64,000 bases of DNA from JAJTFW01 sp903922455 (GCA_943329665.2 CALQEU020000014.1:1-64000); one strand, 5' to 3'; shown: positions 16,126-25,776, counted from the stretch's first letter. Made by a program: numbers and translations. The notes: generated from the letters alone by a model not told the origin.

Positions 16126-18516
16126 ATGATAAATACTAACATAGTGAACAAAATTCAGGTTCAGATTATAGAAGATAATGGACAAGACATAAGTGTCTTG
16201 ATGAATGCAATTAAAAAAACTGGGCTTGAAGTAGAAGTTACAGTATGTACAACCATCAAAGAAGCTATTGCCCTTACAAAAAACAAATCTTTTGATTGTA
16301 TTTTTCTTGATTATTATTTCCCAGAACAAAATGGAATTGATTTCTTGAAATACTATAGTGAACATGGAAAAGGCGCAAGCATTATTATGGTTACTAGTGA
16401 AGAAGATATTCATCTAGCTGTTGAATGCATGAAACTTGGCGCATACGATTTTTTAAGCAAGAGTCAAATAACCGCTGCAAGTCTATCTAAAAGTTTGCGT
16501 TATATTTTAAAACTTAAAGAAGCGAGAACTGCTGCACTTATTGCTACATCTGCACTACAAGAAAGCGAATTAAAGATAAAGAATATAATTGCGAGGTCAC
16601 CCATATTACTTTTTCACATAAACAATGATGGAACGATTTCGCTCTTCAAAGGAAAAGCTGCGCATTGTCTATCGGTAAAACCAGACAAAGTAATAGGGCA
16701 AAACTTAATAAATTTCGGCAACGCTCTTCCCATGCGAATGGGAGATTTTCGATTAGCCTGTGACACCCAACAATGCAATTTCAAAACAGAAGTTGACGGA
16801 CACTTCTTTGATGTAAATTACATTCCGATCTATGATCAAAATGAAGTCATCAATGGAATGATGGGAGTTGCCATTGACATTACATCCTACACTAAAAACG
16901 AGGAGGTATTGCTCCATCAAATTGTAACCAAAGAGGAGTCGTCGAAAATCAAAGAACAATTCCTAGCAAACATGAGTCATGAAATCAGGACACCTATTCA
17001 TGGTATTATTAGTTTAACTCAATTTATACTTAACACAAACACTAACGAAGAGCAAAAAAACTATTTAGACCTGATCAGAAAATCAGCAGACACTTTACTA
17101 GTTATTGTAAACGACATTCTAGATCAATCGAAAATCGATTCAGGAAAAATGACTTTTGAAGAGATTCCCTTCAATTTAAAAGATACATTCACTGCTTCAG
17201 TGGCTGCATTTATTCCAAAAACGATTGAGAAAAAAGTAGAACTTAGAACAGAAATATCTAATGAACTACCAGCGGAAATTATAGGAGATCCGATTCGATT
17301 AACTCAGATCATCAATAACCTATTAGGAAATGCGATAAAGTTTACCGAAAAGGGATACATACTCATTGGGGCAAGATTAAAAGAAAGCAATGAAGAATAC
17401 AATATTCTTGAATTCTTCATCAAGGATTCTGGCATAGGTATATCCGAAGATAAGATAGATAGCATTTTTGAATCCTTTACTCAAGCAGGTAATGAAATAA
17501 CACGCAAATACGGCGGTACCGGACTCGGATTAACTATTACCAAGCAACTTATCGAAAAGCAAAACGGAAGCATTCATGTAGAGAGCATTCCAAATGAAGG
17601 AACCACATTTAAATTTTGTATCCCTTACAAAAGTTGTCACACACACCATAAAACTACAAATACCATGGCGCTACATTCCGCAAATCTATCAACTGAATTA
17701 AAAATTCTGGTAGCTGAAGATCATGAGATCAACCGATTCATTATTCAAAAGATGTTTAAAGAATGGGGAATCAAATGTGACTTTGCTGTTACTGGAATTG
17801 AGGCTGTAGAACAAGCAAGAAACACAGTTTATGATGTCATTCTCATGGATATTGAAATGCCAGATATGAATGGTTACAGAGCAACTGAACTCATTCGACA
17901 TGATTTGCCTACACCGAACAATGTAACTCCTATCATTGCCATGACTGGTCATGCCATGAATGGAGAAAAAGAAAAATGCATTAGCATGGGCATGAACGAC
18001 TATATTTCTAAGCCTTTTAAGCCAGAGGAATTAAAGAATAAAATCGTTGAATTAACCAAATCATCTCAAATGGCTGATGCATCAATTATAGAATCAAAAA
18101 AAGAAACATCAACTTTAACAAACGCTTTCACTTCTACATCAAATCAAACTGAAGAATTAAAAGTTACAATCGACCTAACATTTCTTAAAGAGATTTCTGA
18201 CAATAATGATGATTTCTTTGTTGAATTTATACAAATGTTCTTGGCTAATTCACCTAAATCAATTTCTGATATAGAAAATGCCATTCCAGATCATAATTTT
18301 GATGTGATACGACAAGCGGCACACAAAGCGAAACCTTCATTTAATTATGTTGGACTAAAAGAATGCTCAAGCTTAGCTGCTAAAATCGAAGAACTAGCTA
18401 AGAAAAATGAAAACATGGAAATGATTATTGAAAACATTAATAAAATTAAGGCATTATGTAACGAAGCTTATCCGCAATTAGAAAACGAAATCAAATCTAT
18501 AAAAAACACCATTTAA
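16126..18516 (+). CDS. Hybrid histidine kinase: REC-PAS-HisKA-HATPase-REC-Hpt
   Basis: 796 residues, cytoplasmic, no membrane helix. Order: receiver (about 8-130, acceptor D62 in IFLDYYFPEQNG); PAS (about 150-255); HisKA with H285 in MSHEIRTP; HATPase with NLLGNAIKF, DSGIGIS and GGTGLGL (about 390-500); second receiver (525-645, D575 in VILMDIEMPDMNG, K629 in ISKPF); Hpt (about 680-790, H733 in AAHKAKPSF). It can therefore run an internal His-Asp-His relay and hand phosphate to a separate receiver. The N-terminal receiver suggests it is itself switched by another kinase. The NtrC-like regulator 11 bp downstream is the obvious target; the FIST protein upstream is the likely sensor. Confidence 0.93.
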   Translation: MINTNIVNKIQVQIIEDNGQDISVLMNAIKKTGLEVEVTVCTTIKEAIALTKNKSFDCIFLDYYFPEQNGIDFLKYYSEHGKGASIIMVTSEEDIHLAVECMKLGAYDFLSKSQITAASLSKSLRYILKLKEARTAALIATSALQESELKIKNIIARSPILLFHINNDGTISLFKGKAAHCLSVKPDKVIGQNLINFGNALPMRMGDFRLACDTQQCNFKTEVDGHFFDVNYIPIYDQNEVINGMMGVAIDITSYTKNEEVLLHQIVTKEESSKIKEQFLANMSHEIRTPIHGIISLTQFILNTNTNEEQKNYLDLIRKSADTLLVIVNDILDQSKIDSGKMTFEEIPFNLKDTFTASVAAFIPKTIEKKVELRTEISNELPAEIIGDPIRLTQIINNLLGNAIKFTEKGYILIGARLKESNEEYNILEFFIKDSGIGISEDKIDSIFESFTQAGNEITRKYGGTGLGLTITKQLIEKQNGSIHVESIPNEGTTFKFCIPYKSCHTHHKTTNTMALHSANLSTELKILVAEDHEINRFIIQKMFKEWGIKCDFAVTGIEAVEQARNTVYDVILMDIEMPDMNGYRATELIRHDLPTPNNVTPIIAMTGHAMNGEKEKCISMGMNDYISKPFKPEELKNKIVELTKSSQMADASIIESKKETSTLTNAFTSTSNQTEELKVTIDLTFLKEISDNNDDFFVEFIQMFLANSPKSISDIENAIPDHNFDVIRQAAHKAKPSFNYVGLKECSSLAAKIEELAKKNENMEMIIENINKIKALCNEAYPQLENEIKSIKNTI

Positions 18517-18527
18517 TATACATAGCT

Positions 18528-19703
18528 ATGGTCGCAGGAAAAATATTTATTATCGAAGATGATACCATGATCGCTACATTGATTCGTCAATGCTTGAATA
18601 AATTTGATAAATTCGAATCAACACACTTTATTAATGCGGAAGATTGCATTAACAGTCTACATGAAAATCCAGACATTGTTATCATTGATTACAATCTGCC
18701 CGGAATGGATGGATTCACTTTCATGAAAAAAGTTAAGGAAAATTGTCCAAGCGCACTTATCATCATTTGCTCGGGTCAAGAAGATGTTGAGGTAGTAGTT
18801 AGTTGTTATCAAAACGGAGCTAATGAATACATCCTTAAGAATGAAAAAATGATTGCAAGTATTGAGAATGCGGTGCGCAACTTAAGCATGCAAGTAACTT
18901 TGAGAAAAGAAGTTGTATTCCTTCAAGAACAGATCATAGACCGAAACAAGTATTCAAATATTATTGGATCGAGTCCGGCAGTAATGCGTGTTTTACGTCT
19001 TATACAGAAAGTAGAAAACAATAGCATGATGGTTTTGGTTACTGGACAAAGTGGGACCGGAAAAGAACTAGTAGCAAAAGCACTTCATTACAATTCACAG
19101 CGCTCAAGAAAACCGTTTGTTATTGTGAACATGGGCGCTATTCCAACTGAACTTATCGAAAGTGAACTTTTCGGACATGAGAAAGGGGCTTTTACTGATG
19201 CTCGCGAAAGAAGAATAGGAAAATTTGAAGAGGCTGACGGTGGAACCATCTTCCTAGATGAAATTGGAGAAATGGACATGAGTCTACAATCAAAACTGCT
19301 TCGTGTTTTACAAGAAAAAGAAGTTACGAGAATCGGAAGCAACAAAACCATCAAATTAGACTTTCGACTAATCGCTGCGACCAATCGAAATTTAGCATTT
19401 GAAGTAAAAGAAGGTCGATTCAGAGAAGATTTATTCTATCGGATTCAAGGTTTTCTAATTCATTTACCACCTTTAAATGAGCGCGGAGACGATATTATTT
19501 TACTAGCAAAATCATTCCTTACTGAATTTTGCAAAAACAACAAGATGGAACCATACACCATTTCCAAAGAAGCTTGTAAATTTATGCTGGAATATGCGTG
19601 GCCGGGTAATATACGTGAACTTAAAGCAGTTATTGAACGTGCGTCGCTCATGGCGGAGAATAATACGATCACAGTTGATGACCTTACTTTTGTAACTGCA
19701 TAA
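18528..19703 (+). CDS. NtrC-type response regulator (REC-AAA+) lacking the C-terminal DNA-binding domain
   Basis: 391 residues. Receiver with D54 in VIIDYNLPGMDG, then a sigma-54-interaction type AAA+ module: Walker A GQSGTGKE at 173-180, L1 loop GAFTDA at 220-225, Walker B GGTIFLDEIGE at 238-248, ATNRNL and REDLFYRI further on, and AWPGNIREL near 365. The protein ends about 25 residues after that motif, where a Fis-type helix-turn-helix normally follows, so the DNA-binding domain is missing. The canonical GAFTGA loop reads GAFTDA. A terminator follows. It is the last gene of the FIST cluster. It may act on sigma-54 holoenzyme without site-specific DNA binding, or through a partner. Confidence 0.9.
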   Translation: MVAGKIFIIEDDTMIATLIRQCLNKFDKFESTHFINAEDCINSLHENPDIVIIDYNLPGMDGFTFMKKVKENCPSALIIICSGQEDVEVVVSCYQNGANEYILKNEKMIASIENAVRNLSMQVTLRKEVVFLQEQIIDRNKYSNIIGSSPAVMRVLRLIQKVENNSMMVLVTGQSGTGKELVAKALHYNSQRSRKPFVIVNMGAIPTELIESELFGHEKGAFTDARERRIGKFEEADGGTIFLDEIGEMDMSLQSKLLRVLQEKEVTRIGSNKTIKLDFRLIAATNRNLAFEVKEGRFREDLFYRIQGFLIHLPPLNERGDDIILLAKSFLTEFCKNNKMEPYTISKEACKFMLEYAWPGNIRELKAVIERASLMAENNTITVDDLTFVTA

Positions 19704-19726
19704 TGCTTAAAATTTAGCAATTTATA

Positions 19727-19760
19727 TGAAAAAGGTTGGAAAATATTCCAACCTTTTTCA
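19727..19760 (+). terminator. Terminator of the FIST/hybrid-kinase cluster
   Basis: Perfect long stem from 19727 to 19760 (core GGTTGGAA / TTCCAACC, loop AATA) ending in five T within the stem. Confidence 0.85.
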
Positions 19761-19829
19761 TTTCACTTTAAGCAACCAATTCTATCGTTTGACGTATACA
19801 TACAGTAGTTTTTAAAAAATAAAATTCCG

Positions 19830-20957
19830 ATGAGCTATAAACTTCGAATAAGTAATAAACTTAAACTTTCAACACTACAAAAAGGCTTACTAATTGCGGG
19901 AGTAACATCCGCACTTACTTTAGCCATCTACATCGGGATAGGAATCAATACAGCAGATGTAACCAATTCAAGCGCTTCCATTCCACTAATGGAACAAGAT
20001 CCTATTAATAATGGAGAAGTAATCATTGGTTTTGGTTGGGATGAAGGGAAATGTTTAGTTTCAGAAATAGGTCCAGATGCGATTGATGTTTGCGTTCATG
20101 CTGAATGTATTTCAGGAGGAAAAGACAATACTCTTGGTCTAAGCGCAGGAAACGGAATGAAAAATTTAAATTTAGTACTTCCGAAATTGGATGCATTAGA
20201 TGGAGAAGGAATTGATATTGCCATCGATTACCGAAGATTTGAAAAATCCGGAAATTTTTATACAAGAGGAAAAGACTTCAACTTTGGTATGAAAGATGGA
20301 AAGCTTGCCATCAAATACAAGCTGACAGCGGCCAACGGAAAATCCTATTCCATCAATGAAACAACGACTTTTGAAATTGCGAAAGATATGGCGTATAGAA
20401 ATTATCGTTTTATATATACACCCACCACCGGAAAAGGAGAATTATTGGTAGATCGTGTAGTAGTTTGGAACAATCAAGCAGCTTCACAAAGTAAACTTAC
20501 TTGGAATACATCTGAAAATATAATTATTGGAAATGAAATGAACGGAGAAGGTAAACCCTTACCATTCTTCGACAATCTAGTTATTCGACAAACAAACGCA
20601 TCTTCTAAAACTCCAATGGAATTAATAAGTTTCTCAGCGGATTTAGAAGGACAATATGTAAAATTAAACTGGCACACTGCCAAAGAATTCGGTGTACAAG
20701 ATTTTATTATTGAGAAAAGCTCAGATACAAAATCCTACAAAGAAGTAGGAAGAGTAAAAGGAGCTGGTCAATCCAATTCACTTAAAGAATATACACTTCA
20801 AGACAAAGAACCATTACTAGGAGTTACCTATTACCGCCTGGCATTAAGCAATAATAATGCACATTCCATTTGGGTTCCTGTTATTGCTTTTAGATTAAAA
20901 CCAGAGCAAATGATTCCAACTTCAGTTTCCAACTCAAATTTATCTTCAGAAAAGTAA
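19830..20957 (+). CDS. Membrane-anchored or secreted protein with LamG-like and FN3-like domains
   Basis: 375 residues. A positively charged N-terminus and one hydrophobic helix (GLLIAGVTSALTLAIYIGIGI, residues about 19-38) act as a signal anchor or uncleaved signal. The middle (about 50-255) is beta-rich with a jelly-roll look, including an IDIAIDYRRFEKSGNFYTRG segment and FFDNLVIRQ, typical of LamG/concanavalin-like domains in Bacteroidota exported proteins. From about 262 a fibronectin-like unit follows (FSADLEGQYVKLNWHTAKE ... TYYRLALSNNN), of the type that usually precedes a T9SS sorting domain, but no sorting domain follows. Precise function unknown. It stands alone between two terminators. 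Confidence 0.65.
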   Translation: MSYKLRISNKLKLSTLQKGLLIAGVTSALTLAIYIGIGINTADVTNSSASIPLMEQDPINNGEVIIGFGWDEGKCLVSEIGPDAIDVCVHAECISGGKDNTLGLSAGNGMKNLNLVLPKLDALDGEGIDIAIDYRRFEKSGNFYTRGKDFNFGMKDGKLAIKYKLTAANGKSYSINETTTFEIAKDMAYRNYRFIYTPTTGKGELLVDRVVVWNNQAASQSKLTWNTSENIIIGNEMNGEGKPLPFFDNLVIRQTNASSKTPMELISFSADLEGQYVKLNWHTAKEFGVQDFIIEKSSDTKSYKEVGRVKGAGQSNSLKEYTLQDKEPLLGVTYYRLALSNNNAHSIWVPVIAFRLKPEQMIPTSVSNSNLSSEK

Positions 20958-20979
20958 AACCCAATACAATTTCATTTTT

Positions 20980-21013
20980 TTCAAGTCGAATATTCTGAAT
21001 ATTCGACTTTTTT
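20980..21013 (+). terminator. Terminator after the LamG-like gene
   Basis: Perfect 11-bp stem AAGTCGAATAT / ATATTCGACTT (20983-20993 and 20999-21009), loop TCTGA, followed by T-rich sequence. Confidence 0.85.
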
Positions 21014-21098
21014 ATTTGTATTTACGACCCACAAATAACTAATTATCATATCATTGTATGTCATAAAAAACTATATACAGTGGTAATCAATAATGGAT

Positions 21099-21106
21099 TA
21101 AATTTG
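21099..21106 (+). promoter_or_regulatory. TAnnTTTG promoter element of mscL
   Basis: TAAATTTG, exact match, 22 nt before the mscL ATG. Confidence 0.6.
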
Positions 21107-21128
21107 CGGAAACCTAATAACAAATAAT

Positions 21129-21563
21129 ATGAGTTTTATCAAAGAATTTAAGGAATTTGCTGTTAAAGGCAATTTAATCGACTTCGCTATCGGAGTGGTA
21201 GTTGGAGGTGCATTTGGAAAAGTAACCACAGCATTTGTAGATGGGATGGTCATGCCAGTAGTTGGTAAGCTGATTGGTGGTCAAAATTTCTCTGAATTGA
21301 AATATAAAATTCAAGATGGATCCAAAGAAGTAATAGACTCGGCAGGAAATATTATTTCGACAACTGTACCTGAAGTTTACATTGAATATGGTCAATTTAT
21401 CACGACAGTAATTGATTTTACGGTGGTGGCTTTTGTTATGTTCATGGTAATTAAAACGATGAACAAATTAAAAAAGAACGAAGAAGCAGCGCCTTCTGCA
21501 CCTCTGGCACCAACTAAAGAAGAAGTTTTGCTTGGAGAAATCAGAGATTTACTTAAAAAATAA
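21129..21563 (+). CDS. mscL: Large-conductance mechanosensitive channel
   Basis: 144 residues, close to the usual 130-150. Opens under membrane tension to release solutes during hypo-osmotic shock; forms a homopentamer in the inner membrane. The N-terminal amphipathic helix (SFIKEFKEFAVKGNLIDFAIGV), the glycine-rich pore helix TM1 (VVVGGAFGKVTTAFVDG), a periplasmic loop and TM2 (FITTVIDFTVVAFVMFMVIKTMN) are in order, followed by a charged cytoplasmic helix (LGEIRDLLKK). It has its own promoter. The DUF3078 gene begins 27 bp downstream, so the two may be cotranscribed. Confidence 0.96.
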   Translation: MSFIKEFKEFAVKGNLIDFAIGVVVGGAFGKVTTAFVDGMVMPVVGKLIGGQNFSELKYKIQDGSKEVIDSAGNIISTTVPEVYIEYGQFITTVIDFTVVAFVMFMVIKTMNKLKKNEEAAPSAPLAPTKEEVLLGEIRDLLKK

Positions 21564-21590
21564 TTTCAATAAAAAATACTTATATAATAT

Positions 21591-22544
21591 ATGAAACGTA
21601 TAGGAATACTACTATTTTTTATAGCTGGATTTGTGTCAATGAGTAATGCTCAAAGTGATTCAACAGTTAAAGCTGATACCGTTTGGAGAACAGGAGGATT
21701 ATTCTCCTCTTCATTTAATCAAGTAAGTTTAATGAATTGGGCAGCTGGTGGACAAGATGCTATGTCGCTCAACAATATTGTAAGCCTGTTTGCGAAATAC
21801 AAAAAAGGTCGAATGACTTGGGATAACACTTTGGACATGGGCTATGGAATTGTGAAGCAAGGGGACGAAAAAATCAGAAAAAACGATGATCGACTAGAAT
21901 TAAATTCTAAACTTGGAATTCAATCTGGGGAAAGTAAATTTTACTACACTCTACTCTTTAATTTCAGATCTCAGTTTGCGGAAGGATATAATTATCCGAG
22001 AACAGATTCGTCTCTTTACATCTCTAAATTTGCCGCACCAGCATTTACATTATTATCCTTGGGATTGGATTACAAACCCGCTGACTATTTCTCGTTCTTC
22101 CTCTCTCCTATCACTGCTCGAGGAATTATCGTAAATGACAAACGCCTTTCCGATGAAGGCGCTTATGGAGTTGATCCCGGTGAAAAATTTCGTGCTGAAG
22201 TTGGAGCCTATGTAAACACACGTTTTCAAAAAGACATTGTAAAAAATGTAAACTTCATGACAAAACTGGATTTATTCAGCAATTATCAAGAAGATCCACA
22301 GAACGTCGATGTTAATTGGGAAATTTTGATCTCGATGAAAGTAAATTCTATCCTTTCTGTCTCTATCGGAACACAACTAATTTATGATGACAATACTCAA
22401 ATTGCATTATTTAGAAGTGTAAATGGTACCAATGTACCCGTTACTCGATTAGATGGGACACAAAAAACAGGTCCTAGAACTCAATTTCGTCAAATCTTCG
22501 GAGTTGGCCTAACCTACAAAATGGAAGGATTCGGAATTCGTTAA
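21591..22544 (+). CDS. DUF3078 family outer-membrane-type protein
   Basis: 317 residues with a signal peptide ending at MSNAQ. The body is built of alternating hydrophobic and polar strands, with aromatic ends, as in outer-membrane beta barrels, and starts with the family hallmark GGLFSSSFNQVSLMNWAAGG. The C-terminus (FGVGLTYKMEGFGIR) looks like a closing strand. DUF3078 proteins are widespread in Bacteroidota and of unknown function. It lies between mscL and the helicase-nuclease and is followed by a strong terminator. Confidence 0.85.
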   Translation: MKRIGILLFFIAGFVSMSNAQSDSTVKADTVWRTGGLFSSSFNQVSLMNWAAGGQDAMSLNNIVSLFAKYKKGRMTWDNTLDMGYGIVKQGDEKIRKNDDRLELNSKLGIQSGESKFYYTLLFNFRSQFAEGYNYPRTDSSLYISKFAAPAFTLLSLGLDYKPADYFSFFLSPITARGIIVNDKRLSDEGAYGVDPGEKFRAEVGAYVNTRFQKDIVKNVNFMTKLDLFSNYQEDPQNVDVNWEILISMKVNSILSVSIGTQLIYDDNTQIALFRSVNGTNVPVTRLDGTQKTGPRTQFRQIFGVGLTYKMEGFGIR

Positions 22545-22566
22545 TAAAAAAACGAACTATTAGTAC

Positions 22567-22600
22567 AACAGGTTTGCTTTATTGGCAAACCTGTTTTATT
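22567..22600 (+). terminator. Terminator overlapping the promoter of the next gene
   Basis: Perfect 11-bp stem AACAGGTTTGC / GCAAACCTGTT (22567-22577 and 22585-22595), loop TTTATTG, then a T-rich tract. The next gene starts at 22609, so its promoter must lie inside or over this hairpin. Confidence 0.85.
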
Positions 22601-22608
22601 TTGGCAGA

Positions 22609-25600
22609 ATGGGATTGGTCATTTATAAGTCTTCAGCTGGCTCGGGAAAAACATTCACTCTCGTACAACAATTTCTAATAAAAGTAATCGAAAAACCTTG
22701 GCTCTTTCAAAGAATTCTAGCCATCACGTTTACCAACAAGGCAACTGAAGAACTTAAAACAAGAATAATTAAAGAACTTGATTTATTAGCGCATGGAGAA
22801 AAATCCATGCATCTTGAAGTACTACTTGAAAAACTTCCCAAACTAAGTGAAAAAGAAATTTATGAGAATGCGCAAATTGTTCTAGTTAAAATTTTACATC
22901 ACTATTCCTCCTTTGCCATTTCAACTATTGATAGTTACTTTCAAGTTTTAGCTAGAACATTAGCAAGAGAACTTTTACTTCCTCTTAAATACAACATTGA
23001 ACTCGACACTGAATACATCTGTAAAAACACAACCAATAACTTATTGGACGAAGCAGGCAAGGACGAACAAATTACTTCTTGGTTAGAAAAACTGTTGCTT
23101 CATCGCATTGATGAAGGTAAAAACTGGAATGTAAGGACAGAGCTCGAAAAAATGACGAAAGAGCTTTTGCAATCGACTTCAGCAAGAGATCATGCAGCTT
23201 CTGTCGATATGAACCAACTGCTTGATTTAATTCAATGGATGATTATCAAAAAGAAAGAAGTCGAGAAATTCATGAATGCCAGAGGACAAGAAGTTATTCA
23301 AGTTTTGGCGAAACATCAATTGGACGTAAATAAATTTTACTATAAGTCGAGAGGTCCGGTTGGATATTTACTAAAGATCGCGAATCGCAAAAGCAGTCAC
23401 AAAGAATTTACGTCAATTAATTCTTACACCCAATCGGCATTGGAGGATCCACTAATGTTAGTCCCAAAAGCGGAACAAAATAATGAATTACTCGTCTCCA
23501 TAGCTACTGAAGAAATCTATCCGCTACTTGATCAAGCGGTAAGTTATATCTATGAACATCAGCGTGCCTACTTATCCGTTTCTGAAGCATTAAAATTAAT
23601 TTATCAGTCGGGAATCAGTGGTGCGTTAGACGAAAAATTAAAAGAATACAGAGAGAAAAATCAAATTTTTCACTTGTCAGATACCACAAGAATGCTAAGC
23701 AAAATGGTAGCTGATCAAGACGCGCCCTTCATTTATGAAAAATCGGGCAATACCTATTTGCATTTGCTCATTGATGAATTTCAAGATACTGGATCGGAAC
23801 AATGGCAAATTTTAAAGCCATTGGTTATAAATTCACTTTCTACTGGCAATGAAGTTATCTTAGTGGGTGATGCTAAGCAAAGCATTTATCGCTGGAGAGG
23901 TGGGAATATGCAATTACTTTTAGAAGGGGTAGAAAAAGATTTAAAGAAATCGGGATTCCCATTAAAGAATATTATTCTAGACACCAACTACCGAAGCAAA
24001 AAAAATATCATCGAATTCAACAATGTTCTTTTCCCGGTCGCAGCACAATTGCTCAGTACGAAATTCAACCCTGACGAAACGATATTTCAATTAGCTTATC
24101 ATAAAGATCAGGTATTTCAAAAATCAAGAGACAAAGGCGCTGAGGGTGGATATATCCAAATCGATTTTTTCGAATCCGATAAAACAAAAAAAGATGACGA
24201 TACCGTACCTGTACATTGGAAGACGAAAGCACTCGGTAAGATGGATATTATTATTGAGGATCTACTTTTAAAAGGATATCAACTAAAAGACATCACTTTA
24301 ATTTTCAGAAACAACCAACACGAAAAAGAAATTGCAGATTATTTGTTTAATCAAAGGAAATATCCATTTATTTCTACCAATTCACTCTTGCTTTCCACTC
24401 ATCCGAAAGTAAATTTATTATTAAATAGTTTGAGACTCTTATTGCAGCCCGACTCTCCCCTACTACATGAGGAAATTGATCTGCATGCATTGTCCGATTC
24501 TACATCCCCAACTTTCCCATTTCAATCGGTTCGTTATAATAAAAACAAATTGTCGTGGGCTAAAAAGAATATAATTAGTCAAAGAGAAAAACTAATTGCT
24601 TTACCACTTGATATAGTTGTTCATCATATTCATGAGTTACTTTCGCTTTCAGTAGTTGATCCCTTTATCCAAAAATTCAACGATCTTATCAAAGATTTCT
24701 CAAGCACGATCAACAATACCATTGCAGGATTTATTCAATGGTGGGATGAACATGAGCCTACCCGAAAGTGGAGTGTAAATTTAGATGAAGGTGGTGATGC
24801 GATTCGAATGATCTCCATTCATCGATCTAAAGGATTAGAATTTCCAATCGTTATTATTCCGTTTCTTGATTGGGAATTTACACCCAATAATAAATCCATC
24901 TTATGGGTGAAGAGTAATGAAGAAATGTTTGCAGAGCACGGAAGCATCCCTGTACAAGCTGTTAATTCACTGAGTGAATCCTATTTTTGTGAAGACTATT
25001 ATCAGGAATCATTAAACACAGCGTTGGATAATATCAACTTACTTTATGTGGCTTTCACTCGACCCGAAGAAAAATTATTTATTATTTCTCCTAAGAAACC
25101 GGCGCGCAATGAAATAGGAAGTCTGTTGAAAGATGCCATTTCATCTCGAGATGATTGGAGTCAACAGAATACCGATCCAGAAACTGAAACATTCAGCATC
25201 GGCCAAAACGAATCAAAAAAATCAGAAGATTCAAAAGCTAAATCTGCTTCTATATATTCTCCTGCTTCTTTTTCTATGAGCGACTTCATAAAAAGCGAAA
25301 ATATTCAACTTCATCTACCGCCTTTAAAAACATCTTTTACCAGTGATGAAATCATCATTGGAAATTTAATACACGAAACGATTTCGTATGTCTATCACAA
25401 AGATGATATTCCAAAAATGATAAATGAAGTACTTTCAAAAAATGGAAATCAAGCATACCGAAATTTTTCAGAAACGGTGACTCAACAAGTCTATGCTATC
25501 TGGACACTTTTAGAAAATGAAAACTGGACGTCATCTTCCTATGAAATAGTTAACGAATGCGATTTATGTGATGAACAGGGAATGTTACATCGACCAGACC

Positions 25601-25776
25601 GTGTACTGATTAATGGTGATACCGGAATCGTAATTGATTTTAAAACGGGAAAGCAGGACGAAAAATACCATCATCAGGTTAAGGAGTATTGTAGGTTGCT
25701 TGAAGCCACAGGAATTTCAAATCTTACTGGCTATCTATTATATACCACTGACAAGGAAATAGTTAAAGTTGTATAA
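22609..25776 (+). CDS. AddA-like UvrD-family helicase with C-terminal PD-(D/E)XK nuclease
   Basis: 1055 residues from ATG 22609. SF1A helicase motifs in order: Walker A SSAGSGKT at residues 8-15, ITFTNKATEEL, DSYFQV, Walker B LLIDEFQDTGSEQW, GDAKQSIYRWRGG, LDTNYRSKKNI, ISIHRSKGLEFPIVI and LLYVAFTRPEEKLF. The C-terminus has an early HETISYVYH, then VIDFKTGK and a QVKEYCRLL helix, the pattern of AddA/RecB-type nucleases. Role: processing of double-strand DNA ends for recombination. An AddB partner, often adjacent in Bacteroidota, is not next to it. ATG is preferred over an upstream TTG because that TTG lies inside the terminator hairpin and the Walker motif starts right after the ATG. TTATTTTG lies 5 nt before it. 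Confidence 0.88.
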   Translation: MGLVIYKSSAGSGKTFTLVQQFLIKVIEKPWLFQRILAITFTNKATEELKTRIIKELDLLAHGEKSMHLEVLLEKLPKLSEKEIYENAQIVLVKILHHYSSFAISTIDSYFQVLARTLARELLLPLKYNIELDTEYICKNTTNNLLDEAGKDEQITSWLEKLLLHRIDEGKNWNVRTELEKMTKELLQSTSARDHAASVDMNQLLDLIQWMIIKKKEVEKFMNARGQEVIQVLAKHQLDVNKFYYKSRGPVGYLLKIANRKSSHKEFTSINSYTQSALEDPLMLVPKAEQNNELLVSIATEEIYPLLDQAVSYIYEHQRAYLSVSEALKLIYQSGISGALDEKLKEYREKNQIFHLSDTTRMLSKMVADQDAPFIYEKSGNTYLHLLIDEFQDTGSEQWQILKPLVINSLSTGNEVILVGDAKQSIYRWRGGNMQLLLEGVEKDLKKSGFPLKNIILDTNYRSKKNIIEFNNVLFPVAAQLLSTKFNPDETIFQLAYHKDQVFQKSRDKGAEGGYIQIDFFESDKTKKDDDTVPVHWKTKALGKMDIIIEDLLLKGYQLKDITLIFRNNQHEKEIADYLFNQRKYPFISTNSLLLSTHPKVNLLLNSLRLLLQPDSPLLHEEIDLHALSDSTSPTFPFQSVRYNKNKLSWAKKNIISQREKLIALPLDIVVHHIHELLSLSVVDPFIQKFNDLIKDFSSTINNTIAGFIQWWDEHEPTRKWSVNLDEGGDAIRMISIHRSKGLEFPIVIIPFLDWEFTPNNKSILWVKSNEEMFAEHGSIPVQAVNSLSESYFCEDYYQESLNTALDNINLLYVAFTRPEEKLFIISPKKPARNEIGSLLKDAISSRDDWSQQNTDPETETFSIGQNESKKSEDSKAKSASIYSPASFSMSDFIKSENIQLHLPPLKTSFTSDEIIIGNLIHETISYVYHKDDIPKMINEVLSKNGNQAYRNFSETVTQQVYAIWTLLENENWTSSSYEIVNECDLCDEQGMLHRPDRVLINGDTGIVIDFKTGKQDEKYHHQVKEYCRLLEATGISNLTGYLLYTTDKEIVKVV

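Noticed and set aside
22582..22608. Upstream TTG start for the helicase-nuclease
   Set aside because: It is inside a perfect terminator hairpin and would add residues before the first conserved strand; ATG 22609 is preferred.
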